Made by a program: the position numbers and the translations under genes. 64,000 bases of DNA from NCBI GenBank assembly GCA_002631855.1, contig NTLF01000020.1, positions 310,001-374,000 of the forward strand. Reading direction: 5' to 3'. Source of the DNA: Zunongwangia sp. ESRF-bin46 (GTDB lineage Bacteria; Bacteroidota; Bacteroidia; Flavobacteriales; Flavobacteriaceae). The notes under the pieces were generated by a model. The model searched no databases, had not been told where the DNA came from, and saw only the letters and a program-made list of their open reading frames with translations. Positions 52,158 through 60,500 of this stretch are shown in pieces (position 1 is the first letter of the stretch; each line of letters begins with the position of its first letter).

Positions 52158-52247
52158 TGCTGAAATTTATGACAATTTTATGAATATCGGTTTTAAAAAG
52201 CCACGAAACCATAGTATATTGATTATTATTAAATAAAAAAAATAAAA

Positions 52248-52679
52248 ATGAAAACATTATACAAAGCTACTTCAATAGCTAAAGGAGCAAGAAAAGGACA
52301 CGTAAAAACCGAAGATGGACCTATCGATTTGAACCTTTCGGTGCCTAAATCTATGGGCGGTGACGGAGGTGACGGTACCAATCCAGAACAATTATTTGGT
52401 TGCGCTTACGCAGCGTGTTTTGGAAGTGCCATTGAAGCAATCGCTGAAAAAAAGAAAATAGATGTAAATACAGAAGAAATTTCTGTTACTGCAACTATAG
52501 GTATAGGGACTACCGAAAAAGGAAACCTTCAATTAGATGCCACTTTAGACTGTTATATTCCAGGAGTGGATGTAAAAACAGGTGAAGACTTGGTTAATAA
52601 AGCACATGAAATCTGTCCTTTTTCAAGAGCTACGCGAGATAACATTACTGTAAACCTTAACTTAATGTTAGACGAATAA
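52248..52679 (+). CDS. ohr: Organic hydroperoxide resistance protein (Ohr/OsmC)
   Basis: Thiol peroxidase of 143 residues that reduces organic hydroperoxides. The two reactive Cys are in YAACFGSAI (Cys 57) and EICPFSRATR (Cys 123), matching the Ohr pair; GGDGGDGTNPEQLFG precedes the first. The start TLYKATSIAKGARKGHV is Ohr-like (rather than OsmC). It is monocistronic, with a strong shared terminator, and is divergent from meaB by 90 bases. No ohrR gene is next to it. Confidence 0.95.
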   Translation: MKTLYKATSIAKGARKGHVKTEDGPIDLNLSVPKSMGGDGGDGTNPEQLFGCAYAACFGSAIEAIAEKKKIDVNTEEISVTATIGIGTTEKGNLQLDATLDCYIPGVDVKTGEDLVNKAHEICPFSRATRDNITVNLNLMLDE

Positions 52680-52695
52680 AATAAAACCCAACAAT

Positions 52696-52731
52696 AAAAA
52701 AATCCCTTTTCAATCGAAAAGGGATTTTTTT
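52696..52731. terminator. Shared terminator between ohr and the PA2169 gene
   Basis: A 16-bp stem with core AATCCCTTTTC / GAAAAGGGATT around AATC, extended by A and T runs on both sides. Confidence 0.9.
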
Positions 52732-52744
52732 TATAAAATTATAT

Positions 52745-53308
52745 CTATATGGCTTTCAAGGGGATGACTCTTCCTTTGTCGTCATCGTCTTTTTTATTAT
52801 CGTTTTTTTTTGAATCTTCTTCTAACTTTGGGCTTGCTTCAGCTTTTTTAGGCTCTTCAGAAAAATGAGTTTCTTTATGTTGCTCGGCTTGCTTGATATA
52901 CCATTGCAATTGTTTTTTCTGTTTTTCCAACAGCGCCAAGATGCCTTCTGGCAACTCTTTTCGCTCTAATAATAAATCATATCGCTTAATATTGTTTAAA
53001 TCCCTTGCAATACATTGATTAAGTATAACAGTCATATTAAACTTTTCTAAAGCTTCTTTTATTTCTTGCCAAGTACGATCAATATTGCCTTTTTCTGAAT
53101 CTTCCTTAAGGGGTTCAATACCTCGTGAGTGTAGTTCATTAGAAATATCATGGCTCATCCGGTTTCGTTCGGTGGCCATATAGTTCAAAAATCGTTTTAA
53201 ATGGGTAGCATTAGCGTCTTGCGCTGCATTGTAATACAGCTTTTCAGCTTCAAAACTTGCAACCAATAATCGATTTAATTTATTAAAGTCAGCGTATTTC
53301 TTCTTCAT
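52745..53308 (-). CDS. PA2169-type four-helix-bundle protein (DUF2383)
   Basis: A 187-residue protein. Residues about 1-145 are four long helices in the DUF2383/PA2169 pattern (NKLNRLLVASFEAEKLYYNAA, ATERNRMSHDISNELHSRGIE, RTWQEIKEALEKFNMTVILNQC, LPEGILALLEKQKKQLQWYIKQ). The remaining ~40 residues are a charged, probably disordered tail of Glu, Lys, Ser and Asp. The family resembles ferritin-like bundles; no function is established. An exact TAAATTTG -7 box lies 17 bases before the ATG. Confidence 0.86.
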   Translation of the reverse strand: MKKKYADFNKLNRLLVASFEAEKLYYNAAQDANATHLKRFLNYMATERNRMSHDISNELHSRGIEPLKEDSEKGNIDRTWQEIKEALEKFNMTVILNQCIARDLNNIKRYDLLLERKELPEGILALLEKQKKQLQWYIKQAEQHKETHFSEEPKKAEASPKLEEDSKKNDNKKDDDDKGRVIPLKAI

Positions 53309-53324
53309 ATACAGTGATTTATAC

Positions 53325-53332
53325 CAAATTTA
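53325..53332 (-). promoter_or_regulatory. Promoter -7 box of the PA2169 gene
   Basis: Reads TAAATTTG on the minus strand, ending 16 bases before the ATG at 53308. Confidence 0.55.
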
Positions 53333-53395
53333 CTATAAAAGCATCAATTTTACAGGTAAATTTATGTATAAATTAAGCTAAAATATGTTAAGATT

Positions 53396-53425
53396 TGCAA
53401 CACTAAGATAAATGTGTCGTCTTTA
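53396..53425 (+). promoter_or_regulatory. ECF-type promoter of the first sigma operon
   Basis: TGCAAC at 53396-53401, 16 bases, then CGTCTTTA at 53418-53425. This resembles Bacteroidetes ECF promoters (a -35 of TGTAAC type and a -10 beginning CGTC). The sigma start codon lies 31 bases further, so the factor probably controls itself. Confidence 0.55.
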
Positions 53426-53456
53426 AACTGAACAGCAACCAAAAAAACCATCAAAC

Positions 53457-54002
53457 TTGTCCAATTCATTACTTGTTGAACAATGTAAACAGCATAATCG
53501 CAAAGCACAATTAGCGCTTTATAAAAAATATTGCGATGGGATGTTTATCATAGCCCAACGGTATATGCGAGATGCAGCAGCGGCAGAAGACGCTATGCAA
53601 GAAGCGTTTATAAAAGCGTTTCAAAAACTAGAGCAATTTAAAGGGGACGTCACCTTTGGTGCTTGGTTAAAACGGATTGTCATCAATACTTGTTTAGATA
53701 CCATAAAAGCAAGAAAATTGGAAGTACAATCCTTACACGAAGAGACCTTGCATATTGTTGAGGAAGATGAAGACTGGAACGTGCCGGACCAAACAACAAT
53801 AGAGGAAGTAAAAGAGGCAATAGAATCGCTTAACGAAAACCATAGAATTGTGGTGCAATTATATTTAATGGAAGGGTATGATCATCAAGAAATTTCTGAA
53901 ATATTAAACATTACAGAAAGTGCATCCCGAACCAATTTGCACCGAGGAAAAAAAGAATTACAGAAACACTTAAAACATTTGCAGTATGGCACAGGATATT
54001 AG
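53457..54002 (+). CDS. ECF RNA polymerase sigma factor (first pair)
   Basis: Group 4 sigma-70 factor of 181 residues. Region 2 is AQRYMRDAAAAEDAMQEAFIKAFQKLEQF, then FGAWLKRIVINTCLDTIKARK; region 4 is LNENHRIVVQLYLMEGYDHQEISEILNITESASRTNLHRGKKEL. The start is a TTG (53457), as no ATG is available upstream in frame. The next gene begins inside its last codons, overlapping 17 bases, which is typical for a sigma and its regulator. It is preceded by an ECF-like promoter, suggesting autoregulation. Confidence 0.94.
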   Translation: MSNSLLVEQCKQHNRKAQLALYKKYCDGMFIIAQRYMRDAAAAEDAMQEAFIKAFQKLEQFKGDVTFGAWLKRIVINTCLDTIKARKLEVQSLHEETLHIVEEDEDWNVPDQTTIEEVKEAIESLNENHRIVVQLYLMEGYDHQEISEILNITESASRTNLHRGKKELQKHLKHLQYGTGY

Positions 54003-54588
54003 AAAAATGTTTGAAAATAACCCAGAGGAGGATACTAAAGCCCCTCAAGGACATCAAACTCGTTTTGAAGCGAAATTAAATGATGCGTTCGGGAATTTGG
54101 AAGTAATAGAAAACCCAAGAACCACTAGGTTTATGTGGCTTAAAGTAGCTGCTATTGCTATCGTTTTACTATCAGTGGGAGCCTTTGGATACCAACAACT
54201 CTCTAAAGAAAACCCTGTTGAGGTAGTTGAGGTTCCTAAGCAAAATACCGAAGCCAATAACAATGTAGCAAAAATAACATTGGGCGATCTTTCACCAGAT
54301 CTTAAAAAGGTTGAAAACTATTACTTAACAGGAATTAATGTACAATTAGCCTCGCTTAAAATTAAAGATGAAAATAAAGAGCTGATCGATGGGTATATGC
54401 AGCAATTAAGTGAACTAGATAAAGAATACCAACGTCTTACACTAGACCTTAATGAAGCTGGTCCTACCGAAGCGACCATTACCGCATTGATCGATAATTT
54501 GCAATTACGTTTGGAATTGCTGTTCAAACTTAAAAACAAATTAAAAGAACTAAAAAATCAAAACGATGAAACCACAAATATTATTTAA
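53986..54588 (+). CDS. Membrane protein, likely anti-sigma factor (first pair)
   Basis: A 200-residue protein with a cytoplasmic N-terminus of about 47 residues, one membrane helix (WLKVAAIAIVLLSVGAFGYQQL, about 51-72) and a periplasmic helical part ending with long coiled-coil-like helices (DEYQRLTLDL-type, LQLRLELLFKLKNKLKEL). This topology, plus the 17-base overlap with the sigma gene, fits an anti-sigma factor; no known zinc anti-sigma motif (HxxxCxxC) is present. Its own end overlaps the next gene start by 23 bases. Confidence 0.8.
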   Translation: MAQDIRKMFENNPEEDTKAPQGHQTRFEAKLNDAFGNLEVIENPRTTRFMWLKVAAIAIVLLSVGAFGYQQLSKENPVEVVEVPKQNTEANNNVAKITLGDLSPDLKKVENYYLTGINVQLASLKIKDENKELIDGYMQQLSELDKEYQRLTLDLNEAGPTEATITALIDNLQLRLELLFKLKNKLKELKNQNDETTNII

Positions 54589-55990
54589 AACGTACGTCAC
54601 AGTTATTATAGCTCTTGTATGTACCACTTTTGGTAATGCACAAGAAGACTATAAAGAAACCTTTAATGTAAAAGAAGATGTTACTGTTTCAGTAAACACA
54701 AGCCACACCAATATCATTTTTGAAACTTGGAACAAGGATAAAGTAGAGGTAGAAGCCTATATAGATGGCGAAAAATTATCTAAAGCCGAAAAGCAAGAAT
54801 TGTTTGACGATTGGGACTTTAGTGTGCTAGGCAATAGCAATAAAGTCGTCATCACCTCAAAAGGAGGGAATAGCTGGAATGGAATGGCGTCTATGCATCA
54901 TTTAGATGGTATGGAAGGACTCGACTTTTTAGGCCCTATGATGGAAGAAATGATCGTGCCTATGATTAGTAATATGCGAATCCCTAATTTACCCGATGAC
55001 CTTTTAAAGGATATAGGCGACATAGATTTTGATTATGAAGAATTTATGAAAGACAAAGAAGCCTATATGGAGAAGTTTGAAAAGAAAATGGATAAAAAAT
55101 TTGGGAAAGACTTCGAAGTAAAAATGGAAAAGTGGGGCAATGAGTTTGCTGAACAATACAACGAAGAAAGATCAGATAGTATCGCTGCTATTTGGGAGTC
55201 CAAGATGGAGCGTTGGGGAGAATCCTTTGGCAAACGTATGGAGCAATGGGGTGAACGTTTTGAAAAAGAAATGGAAGAGAAATACGGTGAAGATGGTAAC
55301 TATTCAAAACAAGTAATTCAAGGGCCCCATGGTAATAAAACCATTATAATTCAAGGAAGCGGATCCTCAAAACCTGGGAAAACTAAAAGTAAAGGCGTAA
55401 AAACCATTAAAATAAAAATGCCAAAAGGAGCCAAAACCGATATAGATGTTCGGCACGGCGAAATTGAAATGGCCGATGCCGTGAATGTTAAGGCGACTCT
55501 TAACCATTCACCATTTACAGCAAATAGTATTGATGGGGGAGAGACCCTCATCAATGCTTCTTATGCGCCAGTCGTGGTAAACAATTGGAACAATGGTACG
55601 TTATATCTCAAGTTTGTTGAAAACTGTAACATAGCCGATGTAAATACTATTAATTTGCAAGCTAACTCAAGTGACGTTTTAATAGGCAATGTAGAAGAAG
55701 AAGCCATTTTAGCTGGTTCTTTCGGAAACTTAAAAGTAACACATGTTTCTAACGGATTTAAAAACATTGATATATTGTTAGAAAATACCGATGCGGTGTT
55801 GCATATGCCAGATACTGCTTTTTCTTTTTATTTCAACGGAAAAAAATCAACGTTACAATATCCTAAATCATTAGAGTTAAACCGAACTAAAAACTACAAT
55901 CGTGTATTGGTAAGAGGCTTTAATAAAAACAGTAACGGAAATAAAAACGTTACCGTTAATGCCAATTACAGTAACGTAAAAATTCAATAA
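54566..55990 (+). CDS. Exported DUF4097-like beta protein with a Met/Trp/Glu-rich helical insert
   Basis: Exported protein of 474 residues, signal peptide to about 25 (CTTFGNAQ). The outer parts are beta-rich: NVKEDVTVSVNTSHTNIIFETWN and then from about 275 VKTIKIKMPKGAKTDIDVRHGEIEM, VKATLNHSPFTANSIDGGETLINAS and so on, like the ladder of DUF4097-type adhesin-like proteins. Between them, residues about 150-240 are a helical insert with repeated MERWGESFGKRMEQWGERF-type segments (Trp-Gly-Glu and Glu/Lys/Met heptads). It is the third gene of the ECF operon and may be its main output or the sensed envelope component. Unusual enough that I leave it unnamed. Confidence 0.8.
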   Translation: MKPQILFKTYVTVIIALVCTTFGNAQEDYKETFNVKEDVTVSVNTSHTNIIFETWNKDKVEVEAYIDGEKLSKAEKQELFDDWDFSVLGNSNKVVITSKGGNSWNGMASMHHLDGMEGLDFLGPMMEEMIVPMISNMRIPNLPDDLLKDIGDIDFDYEEFMKDKEAYMEKFEKKMDKKFGKDFEVKMEKWGNEFAEQYNEERSDSIAAIWESKMERWGESFGKRMEQWGERFEKEMEEKYGEDGNYSKQVIQGPHGNKTIIIQGSGSSKPGKTKSKGVKTIKIKMPKGAKTDIDVRHGEIEMADAVNVKATLNHSPFTANSIDGGETLINASYAPVVVNNWNNGTLYLKFVENCNIADVNTINLQANSSDVLIGNVEEEAILAGSFGNLKVTHVSNGFKNIDILLENTDAVLHMPDTAFSFYFNGKKSTLQYPKSLELNRTKNYNRVLVRGFNKNSNGNKNVTVNANYSNVKIQ

Positions 55991-56028
55991 AAAAACCATC
56001 TGTGAAAATAAAATCACAAATGGTTTTT
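55991..56028 (+). terminator. Terminator of the first ECF operon
   Basis: A 15-bp stem AAAAACCATCTGTGA / TCACAAATGGTTTTT with one C-A mismatch and an 8-base loop, ending in T. Confidence 0.82.
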
Positions 56029-56050
56029 AACTAAATACAAACTAAAAGGG

Positions 56051-56401
56051 CTATGCGTCCTTGTTTAGTTTTTTTGTAAAATAAAAGCCACAAAAAAGCC
56101 CTATTCCTGCCAATAAAAATATAGTTCCTGGATAGGCTACATCTTCATCCACCCCTAAGTTATAGTGTAACATAGCAGCTATAAAGATCCCCAAACCAAT
56201 TCCCATTAAAAGTAAGGCCAAATTGATTACAATTACTTTCCAGATGGGTGTAACCCACTTGTTTTTACTGTAAAATATAGACGCTTCGGCCCCTTTTTCT
56301 ATAAGAGCTAATCGCTCTCTGTTCCTAGCTGAAATATAGAGGTAATAAATGCCGAAAATAACCCCGAAAATAATTGGTATGATAATAACTTCAGATCCCA
56401 T
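56051..56401 (-). CDS. DUF6249 membrane protein
   Basis: A 116-residue membrane protein with three helices (EVIIIPIIFGVIFGIYYLYI, VIVINLALLLMGIGLGIFIAAML, GTIFLLAGIGLFCGFYF). The signature after helix 1, YLYISARNRERLALIEKGAEASIF, is the DUF6249 pattern. It is divergent from the second sigma factor, and its promoter region carries an ECF-type promoter mirrored to the sigma promoter, so it is probably part of that sigma factor's regulon. Confidence 0.87.
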   Translation of the reverse strand: MGSEVIIIPIIFGVIFGIYYLYISARNRERLALIEKGAEASIFYSKNKWVTPIWKVIVINLALLLMGIGLGIFIAAMLHYNLGVDEDVAYPGTIFLLAGIGLFCGFYFTKKLNKDA

Positions 56402-56442
56402 AATGTGTTGTTTTAAATTGATGAATATTTGTTCGCTTTCTA

Positions 56443-56473
56443 ATAAGACGTTCCGTTAAAAAGATAGGTTACA
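56443..56473 (-). promoter_or_regulatory. ECF-type promoter of the DUF6249 gene
   Basis: On the minus strand: TGTAAC (56468-56473), 17 bases, CGTCTTAT (56443-56450). Both boxes and the spacing are identical to the divergent promoter at 56505-56535. Confidence 0.7.
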
Positions 56474-56504
56474 CTTTTATACTTCTTTTTTTTCTGAAAT
56501 TTTC

Positions 56505-56535
56505 TGTAACCAATCTATCTTAGTAGGCGTCTTAT
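56505..56535 (+). promoter_or_regulatory. ECF-type promoter of the second sigma gene
   Basis: TGTAAC (56505-56510), 17 bases, CGTCTTAT (56528-56535). The ATG begins at 56542, so the message would be almost leaderless. Confidence 0.7.
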
Positions 56536-56541
56536 ATGTAA

Positions 56542-57129
56542 ATGAACACAACCAACGACCAGTATTATATTACCCAAATTTTGCAGGGGAATACCCAAGC
56601 TTATGCAAATTTGGTGACAAAATATCAAAACTATGTGTTCACTATTTTAATTCGAATGCTTAAAAACAGGGAAGAGGCAGAAGAGGTAGCGCAAGATACC
56701 TTTGTTAAAGCCTTTGAAGCGTTATCAACCTTTAGAGGGGAATCAAAATTTTCAAGTTGGTTGTATAGCATAGCATACCGAAAAGCTTTGGATACCATTC
56801 GGAAAAACAAGAGGTTTAAAACAACTGAATGTATTGAAGAGTATGCTAAAATAGACTTTCGTGAAACAGAAAACGCACTGACGTATTTAGAAGATAAAGA
56901 ACGAAAGGACTTTATTGAAAACTGCATTATGCAATTACCAGAAGACAATGCGGCAATAATAACACTTTATTATTTTGATGAATTGTCTGTAAAAGAAATA
57001 GCAGTGATCACAAAGTTGACCGAAGACAATATTAAAATTAAATTATACCGAAGTAGAAAACAACTCTTTACCTTATTAAAAGAGTATATTCAACCGGAAA
57101 TAGCAAATACCAATGGAAAAGCAGTTTAA
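56542..57129 (+). CDS. ECF RNA polymerase sigma factor (second pair)
   Basis: Group 4 sigma factor of 195 residues. Region 2: NREEAEEVAQDTFVKAFEALSTF with FSSWLYSIAYRKALDTIRKNKR; region 4: LPEDNAAIITLYYFDELSVKEIAVITKLTEDNIKIKLYRSRKQL. The promoter directly upstream has the same boxes as that of the divergent DUF6249 gene, so self-control is likely. The start is the ATG only seven bases after the -10 box. The next gene overlaps its end by 17 bases, exactly as in the first pair. Confidence 0.95.
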   Translation: MNTTNDQYYITQILQGNTQAYANLVTKYQNYVFTILIRMLKNREEAEEVAQDTFVKAFEALSTFRGESKFSSWLYSIAYRKALDTIRKNKRFKTTECIEEYAKIDFRETENALTYLEDKERKDFIENCIMQLPEDNAAIITLYYFDELSVKEIAVITKLTEDNIKIKLYRSRKQLFTLLKEYIQPEIANTNGKAV

Positions 57130-57502
57130 TAACGAAGAAGAATTTATAAAAAATCTTTTTAAGAAAGTCGGGACCCAACAGCCTTCACAAGATTTTACTT
57201 CGCAGGTAATGAAGACGATTGAACTCAAATCGAAACCTCAAGTTGTGTATCAACCGCTTATTTCAAAAAGAGGATGGTGGGTGGTTGGCAGTTGTATTGC
57301 CATTAGTGCTGTATGCATATTTTTATTTCCATCGGGCGGTTTTTCAGAAATAAAAATAGATTCATTTAAAGCTATTTTTTCTTTTAAGTATACATTTCCG
57401 CAGATAGAGCTTTCAAATATAATGGTGTATGCTATTGCTTTTATCGCTTTGTTTTTGGTAGAAATTCCTTTCTTAAAACAAATACTGGATAAACCGGTAT
57501 AA
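57113..57502 (+). CDS. Small membrane protein, likely anti-sigma factor (second pair)
   Basis: A 129-residue protein with a cytoplasmic N-terminus (about 57 residues; FIKNLFKKVGTQQPSQDFTSQVMKTI), two membrane helices (WVVGSCIAISAVCIFLF and NIMVYAIAFIALFLVEIPFL) and a short outside loop. The N-terminal pattern, a short helix followed by P..DF...VM..I, is common in small Bacteroidetes proteins encoded behind ECF sigma genes. Role as an anti-sigma factor is inferred from position, topology and 17-base overlap. Confidence 0.78.
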   Translation: MEKQFNNEEEFIKNLFKKVGTQQPSQDFTSQVMKTIELKSKPQVVYQPLISKRGWWVVGSCIAISAVCIFLFPSGGFSEIKIDSFKAIFSFKYTFPQIELSNIMVYAIAFIALFLVEIPFLKQILDKPV

Positions 57503-57530
57503 AAAACCCCGAAACCAAAGGTACCGGGGT
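57501..57530 (-). terminator. Terminator after the three-module T9SS gene
   Basis: A stem ACCCCG..ACC / GGT..CGGGGT with a 2-base internal mismatch and an AAA loop, followed on the minus strand by TTTTTT. Confidence 0.78.
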
Positions 57531-57562
57531 CATCATCAATTAAAAACTATTAACTAAATTCA

Positions 57563-60500
57563 TTAATTTTTAATAATTTTAAAGGTTTTCGAGCTGTTCT
57601 CTCCATATGCTTTAACAAAGTAAACACCACTGGAAAGAGATGATACATCTACTGTAATTGCCCCATTAAGAGCTTTGCTTAACAATTGTTGTCCGGTTAC
57701 AGAATAAATAGCAACCTGTTCAATATTAGTAGCTGAATCTATATTTAGTATATCACTAACAGGGTTAGGGTAGTAGGTTACGTCCATAGTGGAAGTTACT
57801 GTCTCTGTTCCTAAAATGGTAGGTGCCAGCTTTAATACAAATCCAACTCGTTGGTTATTACTGTCTCGTCCTGCACCTACAATAGTGCTTCCATCTGCTG
57901 AAATATCCAGTGGAAGGGACATTATAATACCTTGTGTATCGATACCTAATGATTCGGCATAACTGTTTAAATCAGTAACTCCTAATGCTTCTGTCCAAAT
58001 AAAACCACTACCAAATAAAGCAGGGCCTTGTGGACGGTAAAAACCAATTACAATACTTCCGTCTCCAGATAGAGCAGTTGTACCACCACGCCATCCTGGT
58101 TGTAAAGGAGGACCTAAGGTTTCAACTCCTGTGGCTTCGCTCCATCGGTAGGCTTGAAAGTTGTTTGCAAAATTTCCAAAACCGCCAACCCAAACGCCAT
58201 CGTTAGAGATAGATCCGGCTTCTTGAGCTGGATCTCCATTAGGGAAGGAGATAAGTTGTTGTGCACCATTTTCCCATATAGCAGCTTGCCTAAACCCAGA
58301 TTCTGAGTCTTGCCAACCTACAACTATAGAACCGTCTTCACTTGCGCCGTTGGCTCTGGTGCTTCTGTCTGTTACAGTAGAGCCTAAATCTACTACTCCA
58401 GTTGCTTCGTTCCATGTAATGGCATGTGCACCACTACTTGGTAACCAGCCCAAGCCAACAACAGTATTCCCATCACCAGAAATTCCCCAAGCAGAGCTTA
58501 CTTGGTCTCCACTTTGTCCACCAATACCTCCAAGGGGAGTCCAGGTTTCGGTAGGCACATCGTACATACTCATTTCTTTTAATCCATTGTCTGGATTCAC
58601 GTACGGTCCAACTATCGTATTTCCATCATCAGATATTTTAACGTCGCCGCCTACTCCGGTTCCTGGGCCAAGACCTCCTATTTGCGTAATCCCTCCATCT
58701 TCGGTCCAAGATAAAACCTGTGCAGTATTGTGACCCGCGGCACTGTCGCCGTTTGCATCTACACCACTCATGGTTGTGCCTGGATAGATAAACAGTTCCC
58801 CGTCTCCAGGCTCAATGAAATTCTCTATGGCTACATCGAACAGTAAAAAACCACCAGCTTCAGTTCCGTTGGTGCCGGTTGCGTGGATGGCTATGTAATA
58901 CTCACCACTTGTTGTAGGTGTGAAAATTTCTTCGGCTAAATATGCTTGTGATTCAATATCATTTCCATCATTGTTCCCAGGAAAATCACCTTGTTGTAAG
59001 ATGTCGTTATACGTTCCCAATACTTCTACGATAGAACCACTATCCTGAGCGTCTGTAATAACCAACTCAAAATTTTCGGAAGCACTTGTATTTCCCAAGT
59101 TTATAGCGTTATAATGTACCGAAACTTGATACTCCGCATCGGCTGCTAATTGTAACTTTTTAGAAAATGCCCAATCATCTTTCGCAGTTTGAGAAACATT
59201 ATTCGGTATTAATGCAAGGATAGGGTCGTTCGATCCATCTCCACTAATATCTACACTGTCGCTAAAAGTCCACTCAGGTATAGTGGCATCTGTATCTTCA
59301 TACTCCCAACAATCTGGATCACCATTACTGAAATCTTCAGAATATGGAATTGTTGCAGCTTCAGTACAATCTGGACCAATAGGAGTGTCGTTCACAGCAA
59401 TATCAAATAAAATTAAAGGAGCACCCTGTTGATTATTTGAGCCAGTGGCGTGTATGGCCACGTAATATTCACCACTTGTTGCAGGAGTAAAACCTTTTTC
59501 AGTAAAATAAGCCTGCGATTCTACATCTTGCCCATCGTTGTTACCAGGAAAGGTACCTTGTTGAGTAACGCCAATATAGGTTTCTAATACGGTTTGAAAC
59601 GTTGCACTTGAATTTGGAGCATCCAATACAACCAACTCAAAGTTTTCTTCTGCAATTGCTGTTCCTAAATTCAATGTGTTGTAATGGGCAGACACAAAGT
59701 ATTCTGTACCAGCTTCCATCTGTATTTTTTCGGTAAATGCCCAATCATCTTTTGGAAAATCCTGAACGGAAGGAGGTGTTATTGACAATAAGGGATCATT
59801 GTTTCCGTCGCCATCTATATCTACAGCATCGTTGTACATCCACTCAGGGCCAAAACCATCTGTGTTTTCATATGCCCAACATGCTGGGTCACCGTTTTCG
59901 AAATCTTCGGAATAAGGTACTGTTACTGCATCGCAAACCAGAGGTGCTTCTTCTACGCTGGTACTGAATACCATGAATACTCCAGAGTCATTTCCAGAGG
60001 CGCCAAGTGCGTGAATGGCCACATAATATTCACCCGAAGTGGTCGGGGTGAAGTTTTCTTGTGCGGTGTATGCATTTTCTATAACATTATCCCCGGCACT
60101 ACCAGGGAAGGACCCTTGTTGTAAAATATCGTTATAAGTTCCAATTACTTCACTAAAAGTTGCAGTGGAGTTTGGTGCATCAGTTATAACAAGTTCAAAG
60201 TTTTCGTTAGCGATTGCATTTCCTAAGCCTAAAGAATTGTAGTCAACCGAGATTTGATATGCTGTCCCTGCTTCTAATTGAAGTTTTTGGGTAAAGGCCC
60301 AATCGTCTTTGTCTCTATTGGAAACATTAGCTGGAATAAGCCCTACAAAAGGATCGTTTGTACCATCACCTGTTAGGTCTATGCCATCATTATAAGCCCA
60401 CTCTGGAGCCGCAGCATCGGTGTTTTCATATTCCCAGCAAGCAGGATCGCCGTTACTGAAATCTTCTAAGTAGGGCAGGGGTGCCGCTACGGTACAGTCT

